Below are positions 17,866-26,389 of a stretch of DNA of 64,000 nt, piece after piece (positions within the stretch are counted from its first letter, which is position 1; every line of letters starts with the position of its first letter). This stretch comes from Peptoniphilus sp. GNH (GTDB taxonomy: Bacteria; Bacillota; Clostridia; Tissierellales; Peptoniphilaceae), in assembly GCA_021307325.1 (NCBI GenBank), contig CP089931.1, forward strand, positions 1,512,979 through 1,576,978. The letters run 5' to 3'. The notes below the pieces were generated by a model. It had not been told where the DNA came from and did no database searches. It worked only from the letters and a program-made list of their open reading frames with translations. The translations under genes and the position numbers were made by a program.

Positions 17866-19206
17866 ATGAAACTGGAAAAAGAATTTTTAAAAGATTTGCA
17901 AGAAGAATTTGAAGCTAAAAGATGCAATAGGATTGCTCAAAGAGCAGCTTGCAATACTGGTCTTGTTGAAGCTTCTGTAAACAGATTTGAAAATGACGAT
18001 AATCGCCATAGCTTCAATGTCAACCTAAAAGAAACAAAAGTATATAACCAAAAGCAATCGGGCAGATGCTGGATGTTTGCATCCTTAAATGTTATGGAAT
18101 ACAAGCTCTGCCAAAATTACAACTTGAGCGACTTTGAACTTTCACAAAACTACACACTTTTCTATGACAAGCTAGAAAGATGCAATTATTTTTTGGAATC
18201 AATCGTAAGGACTTTTGACCAAGATATTCACAGTAGAATCGTAGCCCATCTCTTGGCTAGTCCTATGGGCGATGGTGGTCAATGGGATATGTTTAAAAAC
18301 ATAGTTAGAAAATATGGTGTAGTGCCTAAGTATGCCATGCCGGAAACGGAAAATTCATCTTGCACAAGCTTTATGAATACTTATCTTACAAAGCTTTTGA
18401 GAATGTATGCAAAGGATTTGAGAAAAGCTAATGAAGAAGGAAAGTCTAAGGAAGAGATTTCAAAGATGATTGAAGAAATGATGAAATCTATTTACAGAGC
18501 CCTATCAATTTCTCTGGGTACGCCTCCTAAAAAGATAGATTTTGAAGCTAGAGATAAGGATGACAAACTCGTATCTATAAAAAATATTTCTCCAAAAGAC
18601 TTTTTTAATGATTGCGTTCGTATGAGGCTTGATGACTATGTTTCTCTTATAAATGCCCCAACAAAAGACAAGCCATACATGAAATCTTACACAGTAAAAT
18701 TCCTTGGCAATGTCACAGAAGGCGACAGGGTAAGATATGTAAATGTGCCGATAGATGAAATGAAAAAGGCTGTTCTAGCTCAACTTGAAGATGGAGAACC
18801 GGTATGGTTCGGTTGTGATGTGGGACAATTTTTCTACAGAAAAGGTTCCAGATTAGATTTGGAAACTTTGAGAGTTGACGAGCTTTGGAATGTGGATTTC
18901 GCATTTGACAAGGAAGAAAGATTGGACTACGGAGAATCTCTTATGACTCATGCCATGGTCTTTATGGGATGCGAATACGACAGAGACAAGAAGGAATTCA
19001 AGAGATTTAGAGTAGAAAATTCATGGGGAAAAGATGCTGGTCATGAAGGATTTTTAGTAATGAGTGACAAGTGGTTCAACGAGTATATGTACCAAGTTTT
19101 AATAAATAAAAAACACTTGTCTAAAGAAATCCTAAAAGCCTATGAAGAAGAACCAATAGAATTGGAAGCTTGGGATCCTATGGGTTCACTTGCAAAAATT
19201 CATTAA
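17866..19206 (+). CDS. pepC: aminopeptidase C (bleomycin hydrolase family, peptidase C1B)
   Basis: A cytosolic cysteine aminopeptidase, 446 residues, the usual size. The catalytic Cys is in KQSGRCWMFASLN near residue 69, the His in ESLMTHAMVFMG near 365, and the Asn in FRVENSWGKD near 387. These enzymes form hexamers with the active sites inside and trim N-terminal residues from imported peptides. That suits an organism that also carries the peptide transporter at 27.7-33 kb. AGAAAGGAAAG precedes the ATG. It is monocistronic with its own promoter and a strong terminator. Confidence 0.97.
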   Translation: MKLEKEFLKDLQEEFEAKRCNRIAQRAACNTGLVEASVNRFENDDNRHSFNVNLKETKVYNQKQSGRCWMFASLNVMEYKLCQNYNLSDFELSQNYTLFYDKLERCNYFLESIVRTFDQDIHSRIVAHLLASPMGDGGQWDMFKNIVRKYGVVPKYAMPETENSSCTSFMNTYLTKLLRMYAKDLRKANEEGKSKEEISKMIEEMMKSIYRALSISLGTPPKKIDFEARDKDDKLVSIKNISPKDFFNDCVRMRLDDYVSLINAPTKDKPYMKSYTVKFLGNVTEGDRVRYVNVPIDEMKKAVLAQLEDGEPVWFGCDVGQFFYRKGSRLDLETLRVDELWNVDFAFDKEERLDYGESLMTHAMVFMGCEYDRDKKEFKRFRVENSWGKDAGHEGFLVMSDKWFNEYMYQVLINKKHLSKEILKAYEEEPIELEAWDPMGSLAKIH

Positions 19207-19235
19207 ATAAAATAAAAATTAATTAAATAAAATAA

Positions 19236-19268
19236 AAATTCCTAGAAGTGATTTTCTAGGAATTTTTT
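19236..19268. terminator. bidirectional terminator between pepC and the hydrogenase gene
   Basis: ATTCCTAGA pairs with TCTAGGAAT around an 8-base loop, with A run to the left and eight T to the right. It ends exactly at the hydrogenase stop codon. A 20-base AT-rich tandem duplication lies just before it. Confidence 0.88.
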
Positions 19269-20753
19269 TTAAATATTTTCGTTTTCCAAGGGCGATTGAA
19301 TCTTGGATGATTGCATAAAAGTTTCGACTTGCTTTTTAGCTCTTGGTACTGAAACGAGAGTGCCTACTCCTGCTATGCAGCCACCTGGGCAAGCCATGCC
19401 CTCTAGCAAGTAGCCATTTAGGCGGCCAGCTTTTGCTAGTTTTAACATCTTTATACATTCTGAAAGACTATTTGCGCCCTGAACATTTATATCTCTGTCG
19501 GGTTGCAATTTTTGAGCGACCTCTTTTACAGACTCGGCAACTCCACCTGCCATTGGATAGCCCCTACCTAATGAGGAGGCGTTGTCCTGTGCTTCTGATG
19601 CTTCTATTTGTGAAAGCTCGATGTTTTTAGCTACAAACATACCCATGACTTCTTCAAAGGTAAGGACAAAGTCCACATCACTTTTTATTTTGGTATCTAT
19701 GGCTTCTAGCTTTTTGGATGTGCAGGGACCTATAAAGACAACTACTGCTTCTGGATCTTCTTTCTTTATATAATTTGCAGTATAGCGCATAGGAGAACCA
19801 GAGTCGGAGATTTGTTCTGCAAGCTCGGGGAACTCATTTTTAATCATCAAAGACCAAGAAAAGCAACAAGATGTACCCATAAAAGGAATTTGCTCGGGCA
19901 CTCTTTCCAAATACTCCTTGGCTTCGTGTAGAGTAGTTATATCAGCTCCTATTGCAACTTCTACAACCTCTTTAAAGCCGAGTCGTCTCAAACCTTCGAA
20001 AATTTGTGAAACGGATGTTTTGGCACCAAATTGACCGACAAAAGAAGGGGCAACTGCGGCGTATAATTTTTTGCCTGCCTTTAGAGCCTTTATAACTTGG
20101 TAAATTTGTGTCTTGTCTGAAATGGCTCCAAAGGGGCAAGCCTCCATACATCTGCCACAAGCCACACACTTATCTTGATTGATCTCGGCTCTTAGCTGAG
20201 AGTCGGACCCTATGGCCTTCACACCGCATACCTCTGCACAAGGTCTGTCATATTTTATTATCGCATTGTAGGGACAAGCCTCGGCACAGCGGCCGCATTT
20301 TACGCATTTATCCTTGTCGATTTCGCTTTGCTTATTGCCTATAGAAACAGCATTTACCGGGCAGACATTGGTGCAAGGATGAGCCACACACCTTCTACAA
20401 GTACTGGTAACATGATATGCCTTGGTAGGACAAGCCTGACAAGCAAACTTTATTACATTTATCAGAGGTTTTTCATAGGCGTTTGTATCCAAGTCCACCC
20501 TATCAAAACCATCAGTGATTCTCTTAAAGACTCCAAGCTCTCTTACATCAAGTCCAAGAGCAAGCCTTAGTCTTTCTTCTACAACAGCTCTTTCTCTAAA
20601 AATATTATCTCTGTACTTAGCAATCTCTCCTGGAACTATCCTATAAGACGAATTTTCAAGCTCTGAAATATCTAAGTCATTATAGGCGATTCTCGCAATT
20701 TCTGCGAAAACTTTTCTCCTAATATCTACTAAAGTACCATATGTTTCCCTCAT
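19269..20753 (-). CDS. [FeFe]-hydrogenase, group B-like
   Basis: A 494-residue enzyme that reversibly makes H2 from protons and reduced ferredoxin. The N-terminal region (RRKVFAEIARIAY..., ...GEIAKYRDNIFRERA) resembles the group B hydrogenase family as I recall it. It is followed by several cysteine clusters, including CVKCGRCAEACPYNAI and CVACGRCMEACPFGAI, for 4Fe-4S centres. The H-cluster motifs are present: P1 GTSCCFSWS, P2 IGPCTSKKLE and P3 EGMACPGGCIAG. P1 has Phe where group A enzymes have Pro, and P2 has Gly before Pro-Cys instead of Met. The maturases HydE/F/G are not in the window. The start lies 16 bases after a thioredoxin-fold ferredoxin gene, so the two form an operon. Confidence 0.9.
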   Translation of the reverse strand: MRETYGTLVDIRRKVFAEIARIAYNDLDISELENSSYRIVPGEIAKYRDNIFRERAVVEERLRLALGLDVRELGVFKRITDGFDRVDLDTNAYEKPLINVIKFACQACPTKAYHVTSTCRRCVAHPCTNVCPVNAVSIGNKQSEIDKDKCVKCGRCAEACPYNAIIKYDRPCAEVCGVKAIGSDSQLRAEINQDKCVACGRCMEACPFGAISDKTQIYQVIKALKAGKKLYAAVAPSFVGQFGAKTSVSQIFEGLRRLGFKEVVEVAIGADITTLHEAKEYLERVPEQIPFMGTSCCFSWSLMIKNEFPELAEQISDSGSPMRYTANYIKKEDPEAVVVFIGPCTSKKLEAIDTKIKSDVDFVLTFEEVMGMFVAKNIELSQIEASEAQDNASSLGRGYPMAGGVAESVKEVAQKLQPDRDINVQGANSLSECIKMLKLAKAGRLNGYLLEGMACPGGCIAGVGTLVSVPRAKKQVETFMQSSKIQSPLENENI

Positions 20754-20769
20754 ATAACCCCAATCTAAT

Positions 20770-21045
20770 TTAAATTCTCAATTTATCAATAATCTTAGCA
20801 CTAACTTCTTGAGCACTCGCTCTTAACATAACTTCACCGTCAATTATGACAACTGGAGAAGCTTCGTTGATATTGCTTTGTCTGCAATAATTCAGACAAT
20901 GCCCCAATTCAATATCAATTTCAGCATTTTCATCAGTTTCAATATCAAAGTTATGTATATTTTCTTTAAGGTACTCGACAGCATCATAGATGCCGTTAGC
21001 TCCCATCATGGCGCACCTGGCTCCCATGCAAATGACAACTTTCAT
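20770..21045 (-). CDS. small thioredoxin-like [2Fe-2S] ferredoxin (NuoE-like)
   Basis: A 91-residue protein with four cysteines: CMGARC near residues 6-11 and CLNYC near residues 50-54. This spacing is that of thioredoxin-fold 2Fe-2S ferredoxins and of the NuoE/HydC C-terminal domain. The rest (SPVVIIDGEVMLRAS) fits the same fold. It lies directly upstream of the hydrogenase on the same strand, so it is probably an electron carrier for it or a small regulatory subunit. The GGGG before ATG gives a reasonable ribosome-binding site. The partner and direction of electron flow are inferred only. Confidence 0.85.
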   Translation of the reverse strand: MKVVICMGARCAMMGANGIYDAVEYLKENIHNFDIETDENAEIDIELGHCLNYCRQSNINEASPVVIIDGEVMLRASAQEVSAKIIDKLRI

Positions 21046-21066
21046 TATTTCCCCCTTTTAAAAATG

Positions 21067-21096
21067 ACTATATGAATATTGTATTGAAAATCTCAA
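21067..21096 (-). promoter_or_regulatory. promoter of the ferredoxin-hydrogenase operon
   Basis: On the - strand TTGAGA (21096-21091), an 18-base spacer and TATAGT (21072-21067), 22 bases before the ATG. Confidence 0.55.
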
Positions 21097-21245
21097 TTTA
21101 ATTCAACACATATAAGTCAAAGAAAAAATTACCTTCTTAAAAAAGAGAAAGAATTATTTAAAAAGCTATGATTTTTTCAAATCTTAAGAAGTATTTTCTA
21201 AAAGAAAAAGTGTTTTTAATATCGTGGGTTAATAAGATTAAGAGC

Positions 21246-21277
21246 TGATGGTACAAGTTGAAAAACTTGTATCATTA
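21246..21277. other. isolated strong hairpin in the 360-base gap 21046-21405
   Basis: Bases 21246-21259 pair with 21264-21277 over 14 bp (two G-T) around a GAAA loop. There is no T run on either side, so it is not an ordinary terminator. It lies between the divergent hydrogenase and universal-stress-protein promoters. No open frame of note exists in this gap. Function unknown; it could be part of a small RNA or of an mRNA leader. Confidence 0.6.
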
Positions 21278-21359
21278 AAGTATGAGTTTTAAATTTTTAA
21301 ACGCCACTTAAAAAGACTTAAGCACTTATAAAATAGACTTTTTATTTGAAATTTCATTG

Positions 21360-21368
21360 TGATATACT
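21360..21368 (+). promoter_or_regulatory. extended -10 promoter of the universal stress protein gene
   Basis: TGA followed by TATACT (21363-21368), with a poor -35 region, 37 bases before the ATG. Confidence 0.5.
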
Positions 21369-21405
21369 AAAATATATATAATATATTTGACGGAGGCGAG
21401 ATTTT

Positions 21406-21846
21406 ATGAAAATATTAGTTCCAGTTGACGGTTCAAGCAGCTCAAAGCAATGCGTAAAGGTTGCAAGGGAGCTTGGGGAAAAGTTGATGGCTAAGATATA
21501 TCTTTTGACTGTAATCCCAGAGGCTCAATTTTTTGATCAACATCCCTCCAGCTTTCCATATTCTCTAGAAATTGAGAAGGCGAATACAGAAAGGGCGGAG
21601 TTTGTTCTTTCTGAAGTTGAAAAAGAGTTGGACGGTTACAAAAATGAGCATGAGATTTTTTATACTAGCGGAAACCCGGCTAGCAAAATTATAGAATTTG
21701 CTGAAAAAAATCAAGTTGACATGATTATCATGGGCAATAGAGGCTTGGGTGCATTTTCAAGGACCTTGCTCGGCTCTGTTTCTAACAAGGTCATCAATAC
21801 TGCAAAGTGCAATGTTTTGGTGGTTAAAAGAGATAGTATTCAATAG
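21406..21846 (+). CDS. universal stress protein (UspA family)
   Basis: A 146-residue single-domain protein with the UspA start KILVPVDGSSSS and the ATP-binding signature GNRGLGAFSRTLLGSVS (G-2x-G-9x-G-S) near residue 115. These dimers bind ATP and are induced under starvation or redox stress; the exact role is not known. GGAGG lies before the ATG. The weak hairpin after the stop is followed within 30 bases by metG with no visible promoter, so metG may depend on read-through from here. Confidence 0.93.
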   Translation: MKILVPVDGSSSSKQCVKVARELGEKLMAKIYLLTVIPEAQFFDQHPSSFPYSLEIEKANTERAEFVLSEVEKELDGYKNEHEIFYTSGNPASKIIEFAEKNQVDMIIMGNRGLGAFSRTLLGSVSNKVINTAKCNVLVVKRDSIQ

Positions 21847-21886
21847 ATTTTAAATAATATAGCTTTATAAAAATAAGCACTGAAAA

Positions 21887-21910
21887 TCGGTCCTTAGAGG
21901 CCGTTTTTTT
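21887..21910 (+). terminator. terminator after the universal stress protein gene
   Basis: CGGTC pairs with GGCCG (one G-T) over a short loop, followed by eight T residues. It ends 30 bases before the metG start. Confidence 0.75.
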
Positions 21911-21939
21911 TGAAAAAATTTCGAAAGTTGAGGGAAAAT

Positions 21940-23901
21940 ATGAAAGAAAAGTTTTATCTTACAACGCCTATTTATTATCCTAGCGGCAATTTACACATCG
22001 GTCATACATATTGTACTGTGGCTGCCGATGCTATAAAGAGATTCAAAGAGCTTCAAGGCTATGATGTATTTTTTACAACGGGAAGCGATGAGCATGGTCA
22101 AAAAATAGAAAAGACGGCTCACGAAGCGGGAATGGAACCCAAGGCCTATGTGGATATGATTGTTGAAGATATTAAAAGGCTTTGGAAGACCATGGATATA
22201 AATTATGATGCCTTTGTAAGATCTACTGATGAGGATCATGTAAGAGATGTGCAGACTATTTTCAAAAAACTCTATGACAAGGGCGAGATTTATAAGGGCG
22301 AATACGAAGGATACTATTGCACTCCGTGTGAAGCTTTTTGGACAGAAAATCAATTGGGACAAGATCACACCTGCCCGGATTGTGGTAGAAAGACTCACAA
22401 GCAAAAAGAGGAATCCTATTTCTTTAGACTTTCCAAGTACAGGGACAAGCTTTTAAAATACTATGAAGAGCATCCAGACTTTATAAAGCCTCTCTCAAGA
22501 AAAAATGAAATGATAAACAATTTTTTGAAAGATGGCTTGGAAGATTTATCTGTGTCGAGGTCATCTTTTGATTGGGGAGTCAAGGTACCCTTTGATGAAA
22601 AACATGTTGTCTATGTTTGGATAGATGCCTTGACATGTTATCTTACAGCTCTTGGAATAGGCGACAAGGATAAGACCAGATTTGAGGGTTATTGGCCGGC
22701 AGGAGTCCATCTAGTTGGAAAAGAAATTATAAGATTTCACACTATAATATGGCCTGCTCTTTTGATGGCTTTGGATCTGCCTTTGCCAGATCAAATTTTC
22801 GGCCATGGCTGGATTCTTTTTGACAATGACAAGATGAGTAAGTCCAAGGGAAATGTCATCTACCCAGAACCAATAATAAAGCTTTATGGGGTTGACGCTT
22901 TAAAATATTTTCTCTTGAGAGAATTTTCTTTTGGTCAAGATGGGTCTTTTACAAGGGAAAAAATGTTGCAAAGGTTAAACTCAGATCTTGCCAATGACCT
23001 TGGAAATCTTCTATCAAGAACTGTATCCATGATAGAAAAATATTTTGGAGGTCTTGTGCCAGAACCTTATGAAGAAGAAGATCCAGACAAGGACTTGAAG
23101 CTTTTGGCAACTTCTATTTGGGCTAAGAATGAAAAGGCTATGGAGGACTATCAATTCTCTATTGCTCTTGAAGATATATGGACTCTTGTAAGAAGAACCA
23201 ACAAGTATGTCGATGAAACTGAACCATGGAAATTGGCAAAAGATGGCGACAAAAAAAGACTTGCGACTGTGATGTATAATCTAGCTGAATCTCTTAGGAT
23301 AATTTCAATCCTTGCATCACCATTTTTAGTAAATACTTCTTTCGAAATTAGAAGACAAATTGGCGTAGAAGGCGATATAAAAATTGACGATGCCAAGGAG
23401 TTTGGACTTTTGAAAGTTGGAACCAGGGTAAATAAGGGCGATGCCATTTTCCCAAGGCTTGACATAGAAAAGGAACTTGCAAGACTGGATGAGGAGAATA
23501 CAAAATTAATAGAAGCAAGAGAAGAAAAGTTAAAGGAGCGTGGAGGAGTTTCTGAAAGCATTCCAGAGGCTAAGAAGGAAATATCACTAGAAGATTTTGA
23601 AAAATTAGAAATAAAATTAGCTCTAGTTGAAAGTGTCGAAGACCATCCCAAGGCTGACAGGCTCTATCTTTTGAATTTAAAAATAGGCAAAGAAAGAAGA
23701 ACCATAGTAACAAATATAAAGAACAAATACAGCAAGGAAGAACTTACCGGCAAAAAAATACTAGTTCTTACGAATTTAAAGCCTATGAAATTTAGAGGAA
23801 TTGAATCCAAGGGAATGCTCCTTGCCTGCGAAGATGAAGATGGCAATCTTTCTCTAACTGGAGCCTTGGAAAATATTAAGGACGGAGCTGTCATATCATG
23901 A
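21940..23901 (+). CDS. metG: methionyl-tRNA synthetase
   Basis: Charges tRNA-Met with methionine. The class I signature is in PSGNLHIGHTYC near residue 17 and KMSKSKGN near residue 300. A zinc knuckle C-x2-C...C-x2-C lies in the CTPCEAFW and HTCPDCGRK region. The C-terminal 100 residues form the EMAP/Trbp111-type tRNA-binding domain (LVESVEDHPKADRLY), giving 653 residues in all. I start at ATG 21940 with GAGGG five bases upstream; the frame is open from a TTG at 21910 inside the terminator T run, which is unlikely. No T-box leader is seen. The stop overlaps the tatD start (ATGA). Confidence 0.97.
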   Translation: MKEKFYLTTPIYYPSGNLHIGHTYCTVAADAIKRFKELQGYDVFFTTGSDEHGQKIEKTAHEAGMEPKAYVDMIVEDIKRLWKTMDINYDAFVRSTDEDHVRDVQTIFKKLYDKGEIYKGEYEGYYCTPCEAFWTENQLGQDHTCPDCGRKTHKQKEESYFFRLSKYRDKLLKYYEEHPDFIKPLSRKNEMINNFLKDGLEDLSVSRSSFDWGVKVPFDEKHVVYVWIDALTCYLTALGIGDKDKTRFEGYWPAGVHLVGKEIIRFHTIIWPALLMALDLPLPDQIFGHGWILFDNDKMSKSKGNVIYPEPIIKLYGVDALKYFLLREFSFGQDGSFTREKMLQRLNSDLANDLGNLLSRTVSMIEKYFGGLVPEPYEEEDPDKDLKLLATSIWAKNEKAMEDYQFSIALEDIWTLVRRTNKYVDETEPWKLAKDGDKKRLATVMYNLAESLRIISILASPFLVNTSFEIRRQIGVEGDIKIDDAKEFGLLKVGTRVNKGDAIFPRLDIEKELARLDEENTKLIEAREEKLKERGGVSESIPEAKKEISLEDFEKLEIKLALVESVEDHPKADRLYLLNLKIGKERRTIVTNIKNKYSKEELTGKKILVLTNLKPMKFRGIESKGMLLACEDEDGNLSLTGALENIKDGAVIS

Positions 23902-24668
23902 TAGATTCTCATGCACATTTAGACGACGAACGCTTTGATGAGGATAGAGACCAGGTTATAAATTCTCTTATGGCAAAGGGGCTTGACAGAGTTTATAATA
24001 TCGGAGCTGATATAAAAAGCTCCAGAGCCTCTGTTGAACTTTCAAAGATGTATGATGAAATTTATGCTGTTGTGGGTATCCATCCCCATGATGCTTTTAG
24101 CTATAATGACGAAATAGAGGAAGAATTAAAAGAACTGGCTAAAAACAAAAAAGTCAGAGCGATAGGAGAGATTGGGTTAGATTTTTACTACGACAACTCT
24201 CCAAGAGAAATTCAAGAAGAAGTTTTTAAAAGGCAAATCGAACTTGCAAATAGTTTGGATATGCCAGTAGTTGTCCATTCGAGAGAGGCATCTCAACTAA
24301 CTTTTGAAATAATAAAATCCTATAAAGAAAAGTATCCTGATTTGAAATTTTTAATCCATTGTTTTTCTCAATCCCTTGAGATGATGAGAGAATATGAAAA
24401 GCTGGGATGCTATATGTCCATAGGTGGAGTAGTAACCTTCAAAAATGCCAAAACTTTGAAGGAAGTGGCAAGGGAAATTTCGCTTGAAAATTTGCTCTTA
24501 GAAACGGATTGCCCCTACTTGACACCAGAGCCTTATAGGGGAAGGAGAAATGAGCCTTCGAATGTGAAGTATGTGGCAGAAGAAATCGCAAGGCTAAGAG
24601 GAATCAAGGTCAAAGATTTAATTGAAATCTGTGACAAAAACACTCTTAGATTTTATGGTGATTTATGA
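23898..24668 (+). CDS. tatD: TatD family metal-dependent deoxyribonuclease
   Basis: A 256-residue amidohydrolase-fold nuclease of the YcfH/TatD group. Metal ligands are visible in IDSHAHLDD at the start, GEIGLDFYYD near residue 93, VVHSREAS near 128, IHCFSQS near 153 and LETDCPYLTP near 202. Members trim 3' DNA or RNA ends, and the exact substrate here is not known. The start overlaps the metG stop by four bases and the stop overlaps the rnmV start by four, so the set metG-tatD-rnmV-rsmA is translationally coupled, an arrangement familiar from Firmicutes. Confidence 0.95.
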   Translation: MIDSHAHLDDERFDEDRDQVINSLMAKGLDRVYNIGADIKSSRASVELSKMYDEIYAVVGIHPHDAFSYNDEIEEELKELAKNKKVRAIGEIGLDFYYDNSPREIQEEVFKRQIELANSLDMPVVVHSREASQLTFEIIKSYKEKYPDLKFLIHCFSQSLEMMREYEKLGCYMSIGGVVTFKNAKTLKEVAREISLENLLLETDCPYLTPEPYRGRRNEPSNVKYVAEEIARLRGIKVKDLIEICDKNTLRFYGDL

Positions 24669-25213
24669 TAAAAGAAGTAATAGTAGTAGAAGGTAAGGAT
24701 GATATAAGCGCTGTGAAGGCGGCTCTTGACTGTGAGGTCATAGCAACAAGTGGCTTTGGCTATGGTAAAAAGCTTATAAATACACTAAAGAGAATAGAAA
24801 AAAGATGTGGACTCATAATTTTTACAGATCCAGATTATATGGGCAAAAAAATCCGAAGAGATTTGGCTAAAAACATTCCCACTGCCAAGCATGCCTTTTT
24901 GCCGAGAAATAAGGCCTTGAAGGGAGATAATGTAGGAGTGGAAAATGCCAATGTCGAAGATATAAAAGAGGCCATAAAAAACGCCAAGGCATCACTTGTA
25001 GAAGCAAAAGAGACCTTTAGTAGAGAGGAGCTTTTCGCCCTAGGTCTTATAATGGGACCGGATGCTGCTACTAAAAGAACACAAATTTCAAACAAACTCG
25101 GCATAGGACATGGAAATGCAAAACAGTTTTTAAAAAGACTAAATTCTTTTGGCATAGAAAGAGAGGAATTTGAAAAAGCCCTTAAAGAGGTGGAAGATGG
25201 AAAGACTTTATAG
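24665..25213 (+). CDS. rnmV: ribonuclease M5 (Toprim domain)
   Basis: Processes the 5S rRNA precursor to its mature ends. The 182-residue protein begins with the Toprim motif IKEVIVVEGKDDISAVK and carries the second acidic motif IIFTDPDYMGKKIRRDL near residue 55. The C-terminal half matches the length and layout of RNase M5 (MGPDAATKRTQISNKLGIGHGNAKQFLKRLN). It overlaps tatD upstream and rsmA downstream, the classical rnmV-rsmA pair of ribosome-maturation genes. Confidence 0.95.
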   Translation: MIKEVIVVEGKDDISAVKAALDCEVIATSGFGYGKKLINTLKRIEKRCGLIIFTDPDYMGKKIRRDLAKNIPTAKHAFLPRNKALKGDNVGVENANVEDIKEAIKNAKASLVEAKETFSREELFALGLIMGPDAATKRTQISNKLGIGHGNAKQFLKRLNSFGIEREEFEKALKEVEDGKTL

Positions 25214-26039
25214 CCCCAAAAGACTAAAAGAAGTTTTGGAAAAATTTGACTTTTCCTTCTCCAAGGGCTTGGGACAAAATTTTCTAATTGATGGAAATAT
25301 TTTGCGAAAAATTTCCGAACTAGCCGATTTGGATAAGACGGATAGAGTTCTAGAGATAGGCACAGGAATAGGCACCTTGACAGAGGAGCTTTGCATAAAG
25401 GCGGGAAGTGTTCTTGCTGTTGAAATCGACAAGACACTTGAGCCGATTTTAAAAGAAACCCTGCCCTATGAAAATCTAAAAATCGTATTTGATGACATTT
25501 TAAAGATTGATCTAAAAGGTCTAATAGAAGAAAATTTTGGTAATCAGAGTTTTAAAATAATTGCCAATTTGCCCTATTACATCACAAGTCCCATAATAAG
25601 CATGCTTATAAAATCGGGCTTGAAAATAGAATCTATAACCTGCATGATTCAAAGAGAACTTGCCCTTAGAATGGTTGAAGAAAAGGGCGGCAAAAACTAT
25701 TCATCCTATTCTGTATTTATTCAGGCTTTTACGGAGCCAAAACTTGGGGTCAGAGTGCCACCGAGTGTATTTATGCCAAGGCCTAAAGTTGAAAGCCAAG
25801 TTATAAGCTTAAAGTTAAAAGACAGGGGACAGGACCAAGAGTTTGAAAGAATAGTAAGGGGAGCTTTTGCCCAGAGACGAAAGACCCTTGTAAATTCTTT
25901 GAATGCAACTTGTAAAGACTTTAGCAAGGAGAAAATAATAAGTTCTCTAAAAAGTCTTGGCAAGGAAGAAAATATTAGGGCTCAGGATATGGATTACAAA
26001 GAATTTGAGAAATTAAGAGAGCTACTTTTGATTAAATAA
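25197..26039 (+). CDS. rsmA: 16S rRNA dimethyladenosine transferase (KsgA)
   Basis: Dimethylates the two adjacent adenines near the 3' end of 16S rRNA. Motifs seen are GQNFLIDGNILRKI near residue 21, the SAM site LEIGTGIGTLTEEL near 52 and the catalytic NLPYYITSPII near 122. The C-terminal FAQRRKTLVNSL is typical. The frame is open nine codons further upstream, but ATG 25197 has AGAGGTGG just before it and yields the family start MERLYSPKRL. It overlaps the end of rnmV by 17 bases. Loss of this enzyme causes kasugamycin resistance in other bacteria. Confidence 0.96.
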   Translation: MERLYSPKRLKEVLEKFDFSFSKGLGQNFLIDGNILRKISELADLDKTDRVLEIGTGIGTLTEELCIKAGSVLAVEIDKTLEPILKETLPYENLKIVFDDILKIDLKGLIEENFGNQSFKIIANLPYYITSPIISMLIKSGLKIESITCMIQRELALRMVEEKGGKNYSSYSVFIQAFTEPKLGVRVPPSVFMPRPKVESQVISLKLKDRGQDQEFERIVRGAFAQRRKTLVNSLNATCKDFSKEKIISSLKSLGKEENIRAQDMDYKEFEKLRELLLIK

Positions 26040-26104
26040 GCAGCTTGTGGGTAAAATTTAAGCATACAAGAATTTATTATCTATGATAAAATTAGGAGGT
26101 AAAC

Positions 26105-26335
26105 ATGGAAAAGGTAACAGTTTATACAAGTAATACTTGCCCTTATTGTACAATGGCAAAGGATTATTTAAGAGATAGGAATATAGAGTTTGTAGAAAAG
26201 AATGTACAAACAGACAAGGAAGCTAGAAGCGAATTGATGGCAAAGGGCTATACAGGAGTGCCTGTAATTGTAATTGGCGATGAAGAAGTAGTTGGCTTTG
26301 ATAAAAAGAGAATTGATAGCCTTTTGGACAAGTGA
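26105..26335 (+). CDS. glutaredoxin-like protein
   Basis: A 76-residue thioredoxin-fold disulfide reductase with the active site CPYC (residues 12-15) and the cis-Pro loop TGVPVIVIGDEEVVGF. It resembles the NrdH/YruB-type small glutaredoxins of Firmicutes, which reduce ribonucleotide reductase or other disulfides using thioredoxin reductase. No partner reductase is adjacent, so the target is not known. TTAGGAGG precedes the ATG. A strong terminator follows the stop. Confidence 0.92.
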   Translation: MEKVTVYTSNTCPYCTMAKDYLRDRNIEFVEKNVQTDKEARSELMAKGYTGVPVIVIGDEEVVGFDKKRIDSLLDK

Positions 26336-26338
26336 TTA

Positions 26339-26362
26339 AATCGTCCCGGGGACGATTTTTTT
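26339..26362 (+). terminator. terminator of the glutaredoxin gene
   Basis: AAATCGTCC and GGACGATTT form a near-perfect stem with a CGGG loop, followed by seven T. It starts immediately after the stop codon. Confidence 0.92.
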
Positions 26363-26389
26363 ATTAGTAATTTAAAAATGGAGAATAAT

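Noticed and set aside
21046-21405. Rex or Fur box at the hydrogenase promoter
   Set aside because: I could not find a convincing TTGTTAA-type or GATAATGATAATC-type palindrome there.
21847-21939. T-box leader before metG
   Set aside because: The gap is under 100 bases and holds only a short terminator; no specifier loop or T-box sequence is present.
24835-25437. 200-codon - strand frame across rnmV/rsmA
   Set aside because: Antisense shadow of two clearly recognised, overlapping genes.
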